A DNA stretch of 64,000 bases from the NCBI RefSeq assembly GCF_036346875.1, contig NZ_CP107852.1:6386001-6450000 (forward strand). The letters run 5' to 3'. The position numbers were made by a program, and so were the translations under genes. This document shows positions 33,691-41,747 of the stretch, one piece after another. The stretch comes from Nocardia sp. NBC_00508. GTDB taxonomy: Bacteria > Actinomycetota > Actinomycetes > Mycobacteriales > Mycobacteriaceae. The notes below the pieces were generated by a model. The model did no database searches and had not been told where the DNA came from. It saw nothing but the letters and a program-made list of their open reading frames with translations. How positions within the stretch are numbered: position 1 is the first letter of the stretch; each line of letters opens with the position of its first letter.

Positions 33691-34728
33691 ATGGACATCG
33701 GCCTGGTGCTGCAATGCACACCTCCCGCCTCGCGAGTGGTCGAACTCGCCAGACTTGCCGAGACATACGGGTTCTCGCACATCTGGACCTTCGACTCGCA
33801 TCTGCTCTGGCAGGAGCCCTACGTCATCCACAGCCAGATCCTGGCCGCCACACGCAAGGTCGTGGTCGGTCCGATGGTGACCAATCCGGCCACCCGGGAC
33901 TGGACGGTGACCGCGTCGACCTTCGCCACGCTCAACGACCTGTTCGGCAACCGCACGCTATGCGGTATCGGCCGCGGCGACTCGGCCGTGCGCACCCTGG
34001 GCGGCAAACCGGCGACCCTGGCCACGCTGCGGGAATCGGTGGAGGTGATCCGGGAACTCGGCAACGGTCGAAGCGCGCGGGTGGGCGGGACGGTCGTCCG
34101 ATTGCCGTGGGCGGCCGACTCCCGGCTCGAGGTGTGGGTGGCGGGCTACGGGCCGCGCGCCCTCGATCTCACGGGCGAGGTGGCCGACGGATTCATCCTG
34201 CAACTGGCGGACCCGGACATCACGGCGTGGACCATCGCACGGGTACGGGCGGCGGCCGAGCGTGTGGGCCGGGACCCGGCCGCGGTCCACATCTGTGTCG
34301 CCGCACCGGCCTACGTCACAGACGGATCGGACGCGGCGCTGGCTCACGCGCGGGAACAATGTCGGTGGTTCGGCGGGATGGTCGGCAATCACGTCGCGGA
34401 GATCGTGTCGAGATACGGCACGGGTAGCGATATCCCGGCCGCTCTCACCGACTACATCGAAGGCAGGCGAGGCTACGACTACAACCAGCACGGTCGCGCG
34501 GGCAATGTCCATGCCGAGTTCGTGCCGGACGCCATCGTGGACCGTTTCTGCCTGCTCGGCACGCCCGACGATCAGCTGGCCCGGCTGCATGAGCTGGCGG
34601 CGCTCGGCGTCGATCAGTTCGCGGTCTACCTCCAGCACGATGCGAAGACCGCGACGTTGCAGGCATACGGCGAATCGGTGCTGCCGCGCCTGGCCGCCAC
34701 CGCGACCGCCACCGAGGTGGTCGAATGA
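33691..34728 (+). CDS. LLM-class (F420- or flavin-dependent) oxidoreductase, pyrimidine-operon type
   Basis: 345 aa with the luciferase-like TIM barrel: MDIGLVLQCTPPASRVVELARLAETYGFSHIWTFDSHLLW, VVVGPMVTNPATRDWTVTA and GIGRGDSAVRTLGG. It is similar to the TIGR03842-type group regularly found with hydantoinase and beta-ureidopropionase genes. The cofactor (FMN or F420) cannot be told by eye. Role within the pathway unknown; perhaps reduction of the pyrimidine ring. The remnant of an aminotransferase overlaps its end. Confidence 0.88.
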   Translation: MDIGLVLQCTPPASRVVELARLAETYGFSHIWTFDSHLLWQEPYVIHSQILAATRKVVVGPMVTNPATRDWTVTASTFATLNDLFGNRTLCGIGRGDSAVRTLGGKPATLATLRESVEVIRELGNGRSARVGGTVVRLPWAADSRLEVWVAGYGPRALDLTGEVADGFILQLADPDITAWTIARVRAAAERVGRDPAAVHICVAAPAYVTDGSDAALAHAREQCRWFGGMVGNHVAEIVSRYGTGSDIPAALTDYIEGRRGYDYNQHGRAGNVHAEFVPDAIVDRFCLLGTPDDQLARLHELAALGVDQFAVYLQHDAKTATLQAYGESVLPRLAATATATEVVE

Positions 34729-35036
34729 CCGGGGATATGGCCGATCACGTCTGCTATCCCTGGAGCGTGCAGGCCGAGCTTCACCCCGTGCCGATCACCG
34801 GGGCGTCCGGCTCGTCCTTCCGGTGTATCCGGGTGGTCTGACCTACTCGGGGCATCCGCTGGCCTGCGCCGCGGGTGTCGCCTCGATTGCAATGTTCGAG
34901 CGCGACGGGATCCTGGACCATGTGCGCTCGGTGGGCGCGGAGGTGTTCGGAAAAGGGTTGCGCGCCTTGGCTGCTCGGCATCCGAGCGTCGGCGACTTGC
35001 GTGGGCTCGGCTTCTTCTGGGCGCTGGAGCCTGATC
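34725..35036 (+). pseudogene. Class-III aminotransferase remnant with large internal deletion
   Basis: ATG 34725 overlaps the LLM stop and gives MTGDMADHVCYPWSVQAELHPVPITGASGS, the usual N-terminus of omega-amino-acid transaminases. It runs out of frame near 34830. In another frame the C-terminal region follows directly: VYPGGLTYSGHPLACAAGVAS, then MFERDGILDHVRSVGAEVFGKGLRALAA and VGDLRGLGFFWALEPD. The cofactor-binding core with the PLP lysine, over 200 residues, is gone, and the end is cut off just before the opposing gene. The intact gene was presumably the beta-alanine:pyruvate transaminase of this operon. Confidence 0.87.
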
Positions 35037-35041
35037 AGGGC

Positions 35042-35545
35042 TCAGCGCGGCGTCAGCTCGACCACGGCGCCGCCGAGCTGCCAGGCCTGGTAGATGTCGG
35101 CCTTCGAGGGCGAGCCGTCGGCAGTGAAGCCGATGCCGCTGAACTTCGCGTTCTGCGGGTTGTCCCGCGCGATGATCTCGTAGAGCCGCAGCACGTCGGC
35201 CTCGGCGGTATGCACCACCGGATCGAACGTGCGCGCCTTGCCGCCGAACGATGCCCGCACGGGGTCGCCCGCACGCAGGTTCTTGACCCAGGGCCGCAGG
35301 GCGGTTCCGATCAGCAGAGTTTCGCCGTACTTGGTGTAAGCCAGCGGCACGTCGTAGACCGCGCCCGACTTACGCCCGACAACGTGCAGGATCATCAGCC
35401 GTTTGCCGACGACCCCGGAGATGCCGGGCACGCGCAGCAGCGTCCGCACGATCCGGTTCACCACACTCTGGTACGACGGGATGGGCTGCGGCCCGGACGT
35501 GGTCGGTGTCCCGTAAGGGTTTTCGGGCGACAACTGCTCACTCAT
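35042..35545 (-). CDS. Deazaflavin (F420)-dependent nitroreductase family protein (FDOR-B type)
   Basis: 167 aa from ATG 35545; the open frame continues upstream, but only as antisense of the arsC-like and AIM24 genes. A split-barrel domain (about 25-160) with VGKRLMILHVVGRKSGAVYDVPLAY and ALRPWVKNLRAGDPVRASFGGK is typical of Ddn-like proteins. The C-terminal FTADGSPSKADIYQAWQLGGAVVELTP is characteristic of one actinobacterial subgroup. It probably reduces an unknown substrate with F420H2. Confidence 0.87.
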   Translation of the reverse strand: MSEQLSPENPYGTPTTSGPQPIPSYQSVVNRIVRTLLRVPGISGVVGKRLMILHVVGRKSGAVYDVPLAYTKYGETLLIGTALRPWVKNLRAGDPVRASFGGKARTFDPVVHTAEADVLRLYEIIARDNPQNAKFSGIGFTADGSPSKADIYQAWQLGGAVVELTPR

Positions 35546-35759
35546 GCGCCCAGTATCGAAGTGTGCGCCGTGGTACGCACCAATACGGCCGGTATCCGCC
35601 AGCGCTGTGGTCCGCCGGCCGGGGCACCACAGATTGCGACAGAGGCGAGCCCGCCCGTGGACGTAGCGCCGTCGGGTACGCGACAGCTCCGTGCGGCCCT
35701 GTGTCGGGTGTCGATCGGGTATGCGGCGGGTGTCTTCGATCCCGCGGCCGGTTCGTTTG

Positions 35760-35765
35760 TAGGCT
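35760..35765 (+). promoter_or_regulatory. -10 box of the arsC-like gene (leaderless)
   Basis: TAGGCT 6 nt before ATG 35772; nothing like a ribosome binding site intervenes. Confidence 0.55.
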
Positions 35766-35771
35766 GCCCGC

Positions 35772-36140
35772 ATGACTTCCGGGCAGACCGAGATCTGGCA
35801 CAACCCGCGGTGCACCAAGAGCCGCAACGCCACGGCGTTCCTGGACGAGGCCGGCATCGAGTACTCGGTGCGGACGTATCTCGACCAGCCGCCGACCGCC
35901 GCCGAACTCCGTGACGTGCTGCGGCGGCTCGGCGCCGAACCATGGGACATCACCCGCACCGGTGAGCAGATCGCCAAGGACCTGGGCATGGCGAGTTGGG
36001 GGCGCACCGCGGCGGACCGGGACCGGTGGATCGAGGCGCTGGTCGAACACCCGAAGCTGATCCAGCGCCCGATCGTGCTGACCGCCGATGGTGGCGCGGT
36101 GGTCGCACGCGACGAGGCCACGCTGCGCGATCTGCTCTGA
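35772..36140 (+). CDS. ArsC/Spx-family reductase (arsenate reductase-like)
   Basis: 122 aa with the thioredoxin-like ArsC fold. Catalytic-type Cys14 lies in IWHNPRCTKSRNATAFL, and KLIQRPIVL is the family Arg-Pro-(I/L) motif near the C-terminus. It belongs to the glutaredoxin-dependent ArsC/YffB group. No ars operon genes lie nearby, so a role in arsenate reduction is uncertain and it may be a general disulfide reductase. Confidence 0.9.
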   Translation: MTSGQTEIWHNPRCTKSRNATAFLDEAGIEYSVRTYLDQPPTAAELRDVLRRLGAEPWDITRTGEQIAKDLGMASWGRTAADRDRWIEALVEHPKLIQRPIVLTADGGAVVARDEATLRDLL

Positions 36141-36250
36141 CGGTCACTTGCCGCGGGCGTCGGCGCCTGCGGGCGATTCCGCGGCAACGGTGCCGCGGTC
36201 TCGCCTGTACGGGTGCGAATCCAGCCCATCCTGCGTTCGGAATCTGGCGG

Positions 36251-36256
36251 TAGGGT
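36251..36256 (+). promoter_or_regulatory. -10 box of the AIM24 gene (leaderless)
   Basis: TAGGGT 7 nt before ATG 36264. Confidence 0.55.
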
Positions 36257-36263
36257 CGCGGGC

Positions 36264-36944
36264 ATGAAGGTACAACTGCGCCACAGCCCCGCCTCGACCG
36301 TCGCGCGGTGCTTCCTCGCCGGGGGCGAACCCATGCGCGTCGAGAGCGGCGCCATGGTCGCCCATTCGGCGGGCGTCACCTTGCAGGCCAAGGCCGAAGG
36401 CGGCATCTTGGCCGGGTTGAAGCGGTCGGTGCTGGCCGGCGAATCGTTCTTCGTCTCGACCTTCACCGCGCCGCCGCAGGGTGGCTGGGTGGACGTGGCG
36501 CCCGCGCTACCCGGCGACATGCTGAACTTGCAGATCACCCCGGACCGGCCGTTCTTCATCAGCCGCGGCGGCTGGATCGCCAATTCCCATGGCGTGCAGG
36601 TGGAGGGCAAATGGGGTGGTTTCGCGAACCTCTTCGGCGGCGAGGGCGGTTTCGGTCTGCGCGCCCATGGCGAGGGGGAGGTGGTGGTAGGCGTTTTCGG
36701 CGCGATCGATGTGATCGATCTGCAGCCGGGCGAGCCGATCACCATCGACACCGGCCACGTGGTCGCCTACGACTTGGCGATGAATTTCACCATTCGCCGG
36801 GCGGTTTCGGGTCGATCGATCCAGTCGCTGAAGTCCGGTGAGGGATTCGTGTTCGACTTCACCGGTCCCGGCCGGGTGCTGCTGCAGACCCGTAATCCCG
36901 GCGCGTTCGCCGCTTGGGCGGGATCGGTCGCGTCGTCCAGCTGA
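36264..36944 (+). CDS. AIM24 / TIGR00266 family protein
   Basis: 226 aa from ATG 36264; an in-frame ATG at 36213 lies upstream of the promoter and is rejected. All-beta double-barrel with the family phrases RVESGAMVAHSAGV, FVSTFTAPPQGGWVDVAP, VFGAIDVIDLQPGEPITIDTGHVVAYD and FTGPGRVLLQTRNP. Function unknown in bacteria. It converges with the Nudix gene, whose stop codon it abuts. Confidence 0.9.
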   Translation: MKVQLRHSPASTVARCFLAGGEPMRVESGAMVAHSAGVTLQAKAEGGILAGLKRSVLAGESFFVSTFTAPPQGGWVDVAPALPGDMLNLQITPDRPFFISRGGWIANSHGVQVEGKWGGFANLFGGEGGFGLRAHGEGEVVVGVFGAIDVIDLQPGEPITIDTGHVVAYDLAMNFTIRRAVSGRSIQSLKSGEGFVFDFTGPGRVLLQTRNPGAFAAWAGSVASSS

Positions 36945-37544
36945 TCATGGTGTGAACCCCGCCGCGTCCTCCGGTCGGTGCGCACCGAGCAGGTCGGGGA
37001 TCAGCAGCCGGGTGTCCGGGACGAACGGCCAATCCGGGTCGGCCAGGTGCGCGCGCAATTCGGCGTCGGTCCACCACCAGCCGTCGGCGATCTCGTCGGG
37101 TTGGTGCCGGACGGGTCCGTCATAGCGCAGTTCGTACGCGAACAGATGGCAGCGCATCGGCCTACCGTCCCACTCGCCATCCCAGGAGACGGTCGCCAGC
37201 GGCCGCGGTGCGGGCCCATCGGGATCGGGCATGACGCCCAATTCCTCGGCCAGTTCGCGCAGGGCGGTGTCGCGCGGTGATTCTCCCGGCGCGACCACGC
37301 CGCCCGCCAAGCAGTCGTGCATACCCGCGAACACCAGCTTGGTGTCGGTGCGGCGGTGCACGTAGAGCCGCGCGCCGTCGCCCGAACGCAGCAACACACC
37401 GGCGCTGGCGTGCCACAATCCGTCGCGATAGACGGTGGCGCGCTGGGCGGCGCCGCGCGGGTTGCCCGCCGGGTCATAGACCGCGACCGGTTCGCTGCGC
37501 GGATCTCCGGCATACGGCGAGTCACGATGCGGCGGAGCGGACAT
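36945..37544 (-). CDS. Nudix hydrolase
   Basis: 199 aa from ATG 37544. The Nudix box GGVVAPGESPRDTALRELAEELGV fits GX5EX7REUXEEXGU. The N-terminal part (EPVAVYDPAGNPRGAAQRATVYRDGLWHASAGVLL) and the C-terminal YDGPVRHQPDEIADGWWWTDAEL resemble the IPP-isomerase-like/YfcD group. The substrate is a nucleoside-diphosphate-linked molecule of unknown kind. Confidence 0.92.
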   Translation of the reverse strand: MSAPPHRDSPYAGDPRSEPVAVYDPAGNPRGAAQRATVYRDGLWHASAGVLLRSGDGARLYVHRRTDTKLVFAGMHDCLAGGVVAPGESPRDTALRELAEELGVMPDPDGPAPRPLATVSWDGEWDGRPMRCHLFAYELRYDGPVRHQPDEIADGWWWTDAELRAHLADPDWPFVPDTRLLIPDLLGAHRPEDAAGFTP

Positions 37545-37597
37545 TGGTCGAGAGTAACGTGAACACCGCACGCCACCCTGAGAGAGGATCGCCGCCC

Positions 37598-37978
37598 ATG
37601 GTGCTTCCGCACGCACTGGCGAATTTCAACCGGCAGGTCACCAACCCCACCGCGGGCCTGGTCGCGGGACGGGCTCCCGGCTTCGGCATCGTGCTACACA
37701 AGGGTCGAAGGTCCGGGCGCTCCTACCGGACGCCGGTCATGGTCTTCGAGCAGGACGGCGCCTACCGCATCGCATTGACGTACGGGCGGAACGTCGACTG
37801 GGTCAAGAACATTCGCGCCGCGGGCGGATTCGCGGTGGAGACCCGCGGACGCGTCGTCGAGCTGACCGACCCCTCGGTGCGGCACGACCGGTCCGCGAGC
37901 TGGGCGCCGCTGGGTGTCCGGCAGGTCCTGAAGACGATCTCGGCCGAGTACTACGTCCAGGCCCGCCCGGCGGACTGA
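37598..37978 (+). CDS. Small F420-type nitroreductase family protein
   Basis: 126 aa, the short form of the Ddn-like split barrel: GIVLHKGRRSGRSYRTPVMVFEQDGAYRIALTYGRNVDWVKNIRAAGGFAVETRG. It starts at ATG 37598 after GAGAGGA. It is a second, distantly related member alongside 35042-35545. Cofactor F420 is expected from the family, but the substrate is unknown. Confidence 0.85.
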   Translation: MVLPHALANFNRQVTNPTAGLVAGRAPGFGIVLHKGRRSGRSYRTPVMVFEQDGAYRIALTYGRNVDWVKNIRAAGGFAVETRGRVVELTDPSVRHDRSASWAPLGVRQVLKTISAEYYVQARPAD

Positions 37979-38059
37979 ACCGGAGGCGATGCTCGGGCGC
38001 CGAGCCGGGAACTCGTCCGGCGGCTCGGCATCCGGGTGTGCGGTGTGGTCGCTCGGCGG

Positions 38060-38710
38060 TCAGGCGTTGTCGCGCGGGGCGAGCACCACCTGGGCGCCCG
38101 GCACCGTCGCGACCTGGAGCGTCCGCAGGCGCAGCAGGGCCGGGTGCTGCTCCAGCAGCCGTGCGGTATTGGCCAGCGAGCGCAACGCCGCCGCCTCCGC
38201 GCGCGCCTTTTCCAGCTCGGCGCGGCCGCGTTCTTTGGCCAGCACGGTTTCCAGCGCCGCCTTGCGCAGTTCACCGGGCAGCATCAGATCGCGAGCGCGC
38301 AGCCCGTCGACCCGGATGCCAAGGGTCGCCACGGCCGCGCCGACCTCGGCGGCATCACCGGCGAGCAAGCCGCGATCGGCGATGAGCTCGTCGAGTGTGT
38401 GCGCGGCGACCGCGCCGCGGGCGGCATCCTGGACCGCGGTGGAGAGCACCGTCTCCGCGTTCTGCGCGCCCGTGGTGAACGCGGCTGGATCGGTGACCTG
38501 CCACTGCGCGGTGTAGCTGGCGCGCAGCGCGAGTCCGTCGCGGGTGAGCAGCTCCTGCCCGGTGACATACAGCAGCCGGGGGCGCATGTCGACCTCGATC
38601 AGCCTGCAGCGCTTCGCGTCGTACCGGTGCCGTCCCGGCTGCAGAATCCGCTCCAGCGTGCCGTCCCGGTACAGCAGCGTGCGCTGCCACTCCATCACCG
38701 TGGTGTACAT
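38060..38710 (-). CDS. SPFH/Band-7 (slipin-like) domain protein
   Basis: 216 aa. The SPFH domain runs from about residue 10 to 165 (LLYRDGTLERILQPGRHRYD, RPRLLYVTGQELLTRDGLALRASYTAQWQVTDPAAF). It is followed by an Ala/Glu-rich helical tail (LAKERGRAELEKARAEAAALRSLANTARLL). Unlike most slipins there is no N-terminal membrane anchor, so it may be cytosolic or associate through partners. It starts at ATG 38710 after GGGGGAAGGAG. Function unknown. Confidence 0.85.
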   Translation of the reverse strand: MYTTVMEWQRTLLYRDGTLERILQPGRHRYDAKRCRLIEVDMRPRLLYVTGQELLTRDGLALRASYTAQWQVTDPAAFTTGAQNAETVLSTAVQDAARGAVAAHTLDELIADRGLLAGDAAEVGAAVATLGIRVDGLRARDLMLPGELRKAALETVLAKERGRAELEKARAEAAALRSLANTARLLEQHPALLRLRTLQVATVPGAQVVLAPRDNA

Positions 38711-38856
38711 GGTTCACTCCTTCCCCCGACGTAAGTCGTTGTCCGCGTTGTCCTTCGGATGCCTCCGCCACGGCCGCGGCGACACGGCGGGGGCTTGGCC
38801 GGACGGGTCCGGTCGGCCCGCAAGGCCGCGTCTTCGCATGTGGCCATGGCGGAGGA

Positions 38857-38941
38857 CATCGGGAGAGGGAGTCGAACCCCAACAGACTTTAGGTCTGCGC
38901 CCACCTGAAGGACGTGGCTGCGCCGACACGGGGAACGCGAT
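38857..38941 (-). tRNA. Degenerate tRNA-Leu(CAG)-like gene
   Basis: Minus strand, about 85 nt, the class-II length. Anticodon arm at 38898-38914 (stem CGTCC/GGGCG, loop TTCAGGT, anticodon CAG). Variable arm at 38882-38897 (AGAC/GTCT). T arm at 38865-38881 with loop TTCGACT. The acceptor strands (38935-38941 with 38858-38864) pair at only 5 of 7 positions, and the D stem does not pair although GG of the D loop is present. No encoded CCA. Probably a decayed copy rather than a working tRNA. Confidence 0.5.
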
Positions 38942-39033
38942 CCGGAGAATCCGGTGCGCCCCTTACACAACCGAAAAAGACGATAGACAACCGAGTAGGG
39001 GCGACGCGACCCATTTTCGCGGGCAGGGCTACC

Positions 39034-39822
39034 CTACAGACCTCCGTCGCCGGTGCCGCTCAGCGCCGACGGTGGCAGCCCGAAGGTGCGACGGCAGGTG
39101 CGGGCCAGGTCCGCGTCATCGGAGAAGCCCGCCGCCTGCGCCGCCACCGTGAGATCTTCCCCGGCCAGCGCCCGGGTCCTCGCGATATGCAGTCGCAGCC
39201 AGAGAATATAGCGGCGCAACGGAATTCCCATCTGCTCGCTGAACAGCTGGGTCAGTCGTGGTGCCGGAACGCCCAGCTGCCGTGCGACATCCGCGCCGCG
39301 CACCGAGCCGGTCCGCACCAGCGTGGGCAGCAGCTGCAGCGCCGCGGTGACCACAGCGTGCCGCTCGCCCGTTCCGGTCGCGTGACGCTGCGGCAGCAGA
39401 TCCTCGACGACGGCGCCGACCTGCGTGGCCAAGTCGCCCTCGACGGCGGCGAGCCCGAGCGTGTCCGCGCTGTCGGCCCAGCCGTTGACGTGCGCCCTGC
39501 GGTCAGCGGCCGCACCGGCGGCGGTCTCCGGGTCGAGGTAGACCGCGGTGCCGTGCGCGGAGCCCACGTCGATACGGTGCGGTGCGTCGGTGGGAACGAT
39601 GACGTGGGTGCCCTGCTTGCGGACGCCACTGCCGTCCACCACGACGATCGGGGTACGGGCGGCGATGATCTGCACCGCATGGTGCGCGTGCAGCTCCGTC
39701 GGCCCGATAGCTCCCGTGCAGGCCAGGACCCCGGGCCGCAGCAGCGCGGCGCCCGTCGGTGGTTCGTCGGCCGTGCCGTCGGGCGCCGTCGAGAAGCCGT
39801 TGGTGACCAGAGCCTTCGTCAT
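39034..39822 (-). CDS. AraC-family transcriptional regulator
   Basis: 262 aa from ATG 39822. An N-terminal cupin-like sensor (about 25-110: TELHAHHAVQIIAARTPIVVVDGSGV) is followed by a C-terminal double HTH (about 165-255). The second half is QMGIPLRRYILWLRLHIARTRALAGEDLTVAAQAAGFSDDADLARTCRRTFGLPPS. No effector or target is evident; neighbours are unrelated single genes. Confidence 0.9.
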   Translation of the reverse strand: MTKALVTNGFSTAPDGTADEPPTGAALLRPGVLACTGAIGPTELHAHHAVQIIAARTPIVVVDGSGVRKQGTHVIVPTDAPHRIDVGSAHGTAVYLDPETAAGAAADRRAHVNGWADSADTLGLAAVEGDLATQVGAVVEDLLPQRHATGTGERHAVVTAALQLLPTLVRTGSVRGADVARQLGVPAPRLTQLFSEQMGIPLRRYILWLRLHIARTRALAGEDLTVAAQAAGFSDDADLARTCRRTFGLPPSALSGTGDGGL

Positions 39823-40050
39823 GATGCTCCCGGCTGAGACGCGCTCGCTGAATCCATTGACGAGACTAGCGGTTTCACACACGCGGCGTTCGCGCTTTGC
39901 CGATCGCGGCCGCCGGCCCGGTGCGGACAGGACTCGCCGCCGACCGCGCACCGATCGGCTATCTCTCGCCACGCCGGTCAGCCGCGTTCCCGGTCCCGAG
40001 CGCACAACCCCCGACGTACGCACTCGGGTGCGTGCCGCGGAGGTTCCGGA

Positions 40051-40338
40051 TCAGTTGTCGGTCACGTCCACGCCGCGCCAGAAGGCGACGTAATCCTTGA
40101 TCTGCGCGGCTTTGGGTTTCGGGTCGGCGTAGTACCACGCGGCGTCGGGGTTGGTCTCGCCGTCGACCACCACGGTGTAGTAGCTCGCGGTCCCCTTCCA
40201 CGGACAGATCGTGTTCGTATCGGAGGGCTGGAAGAACTCCGAGCGCACCGAGTCCGGCGGGAAGTAGTGGTTGCCCTCGACGACGATGGTGTCGTCGCTG
40301 GTCGCGAGAACGCGGTCGTGCCAGCTTGCCGTTGCCAT
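40051..40338 (-). CDS. DUF427 domain protein
   Basis: 95 aa, full length. Typical DUF427 pattern: VVEGNHYFPPDSV, FFQPSDTNTICPWKGTASYYTV, AAWYYADPKPKAAQIKDYVAFW. The conserved CPWKG and the Tyr pair suggest ligand binding, but no activity is established. CAGAAT lies 6 nt before the ATG on this strand, suggesting another leaderless transcript. Confidence 0.92.
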   Translation of the reverse strand: MATASWHDRVLATSDDTIVVEGNHYFPPDSVRSEFFQPSDTNTICPWKGTASYYTVVVDGETNPDAAWYYADPKPKAAQIKDYVAFWRGVDVTDN

Positions 40339-40408
40339 ACCTCGATTCTGCCCCAGTCCCGCGGGTGGTGGCAGGGCCCAGCGGGCCCACCTTGCCGCTC
40401 CCGGTCCG

Positions 40409-41626
40409 TCACCGCTCTCCGGCCACCGCTCGGTAGCTGACGTGCCACAGCCACTCCACCGGGCCTCGCTCGAAGCGGCGCAACCAGAGGTGTGCGCCGA
40501 GGGCGATCACCAGCGACACCAGCAGATAGATCCCGACGGTGAAGGGAACCCGGTCGCCGGGCGAGACGTGGGCGGCGAGCCCGAAACCCCAGCCGTAGCA
40601 CAGGATCGATGCCACCAGGTTCTGCAGGATGTAGCAGCTGAGCGCGGTGCGGCCGATCTCGGTGAGGCGACGACCGGCGAATCCGACCCGGGGTCGCCGC
40701 ACATACCACTCGGCTACCGCCGAGAGAATGCCGAGGGCGACGAATGGGGCGCTGCCGTAGCGGGTGAACAGGATGAGGTCGCCGCCGCCCGCGACACCCG
40801 CGATCAGATCGATCGGCGCGGCGACGCCCAAGCCGACGATCATGAGCCGCTTGCGGATCCGCGCTCCATCCGGGCGGAACACCCCAGCGCGGAACAGCCG
40901 GGCGCCGAGCAGGAACAGCGCGACCGACATCGGGAACACGAAGACCGCCTCCAGCCGGAACATGCCCGCGTTCTCCAGCCGGAACAGTGCGAGATCCCAG
41001 AACGAGCTGTCCGCATAGGGATTCGGGTCCAGCAACGGGCGGCGGCCCGCCGAATCTTGCTGCGGAACAAAAGCCATGGCGAGCGCAATCGCGGTCAGCA
41101 TCGCCACGTGCACGCTCGCCGCGCCGACCAGCCAGCGTCGCTGCGCCCGCTCGCCGGTGGCCAGTATGAACGCGACGACAAGGCCGGTGACCGCATACCC
41201 CATCAGCACGTCGAACTCGGCTACCAACACGAAGTTCAGCAGGCCGTCCAGGAACAGCAGTCCAGCACGCCACGGGTACCTGCCCGGCCAGCGTCGCCCT
41301 GCCCTGGTCGCCGAGCGTTGCTGGATGGCCAGGCCGATGCCGAACATAATGGTGAGCAACCCGAGGAACTTGCCTTGCGCCAGTTGCTGGAGCACCCGCT
41401 CGGTCCACATCCAGCCGCCGGACGACCCGCCCAGCTCGTCGAGGTAGCCGATCACCCCCCGCGGGTGGGTCAGGATCCAGATGTTGGTGCCGAGCGTGCC
41501 GAGAATCGCGATACCGCGTAGCACGTCCAAAGCGGCGAGTCGGATGGGTGCGGTCGACTCCTGCGGAGCCGCCGCTCGGGGGCGGCCCAGGGTGTCGGAT
41601 CGGAGATCGGCGGGCGATTCGGTCAT
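40409..41626 (-). CDS. DUF418 family membrane protein
   Basis: 405 aa from ATG 41626; the frame is open beyond this, but only through the dop promoter area. About 9-10 membrane helices. It begins with RLAALDVLRGIAILGTLGTNIW and ends with the DUF418 block (WYVRRPRVGFAGRRLTEIGRTALSCYILQNLV... FERGPVEWLWHVSY). The fold is related to membrane acyltransferases. Function unknown. Confidence 0.92.
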   Translation of the reverse strand: MTESPADLRSDTLGRPRAAAPQESTAPIRLAALDVLRGIAILGTLGTNIWILTHPRGVIGYLDELGGSSGGWMWTERVLQQLAQGKFLGLLTIMFGIGLAIQQRSATRAGRRWPGRYPWRAGLLFLDGLLNFVLVAEFDVLMGYAVTGLVVAFILATGERAQRRWLVGAASVHVAMLTAIALAMAFVPQQDSAGRRPLLDPNPYADSSFWDLALFRLENAGMFRLEAVFVFPMSVALFLLGARLFRAGVFRPDGARIRKRLMIVGLGVAAPIDLIAGVAGGGDLILFTRYGSAPFVALGILSAVAEWYVRRPRVGFAGRRLTEIGRTALSCYILQNLVASILCYGWGFGLAAHVSPGDRVPFTVGIYLLVSLVIALGAHLWLRRFERGPVEWLWHVSYRAVAGER

Positions 41627-41734
41627 GTCCAGACTATCGCCCCGACCTGCGCTCCGCCGGGTCCTACGTAAGTACCACCTGCGGTATGACATTCAACTCC
41701 GCCGGTCGCGACGGGTTCGGCGGGGTGCGTCGCA

Positions 41735-41740
41735 TAGGCT
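41735..41740 (+). promoter_or_regulatory. -10 box of dop (leaderless)
   Basis: TAGGCT 7 nt before ATG 41748. Confidence 0.6.
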
Positions 41741-41747
41741 CGACACC

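Noticed and set aside
38847..38960. tmRNA or selenocysteine tRNA
   Set aside because: A GCCA-like end and TCA near the anticodon were considered, but the stems only fit a class-II tRNA-Leu with anticodon CAG. No tag reading frame or 8-bp acceptor stem pairs.
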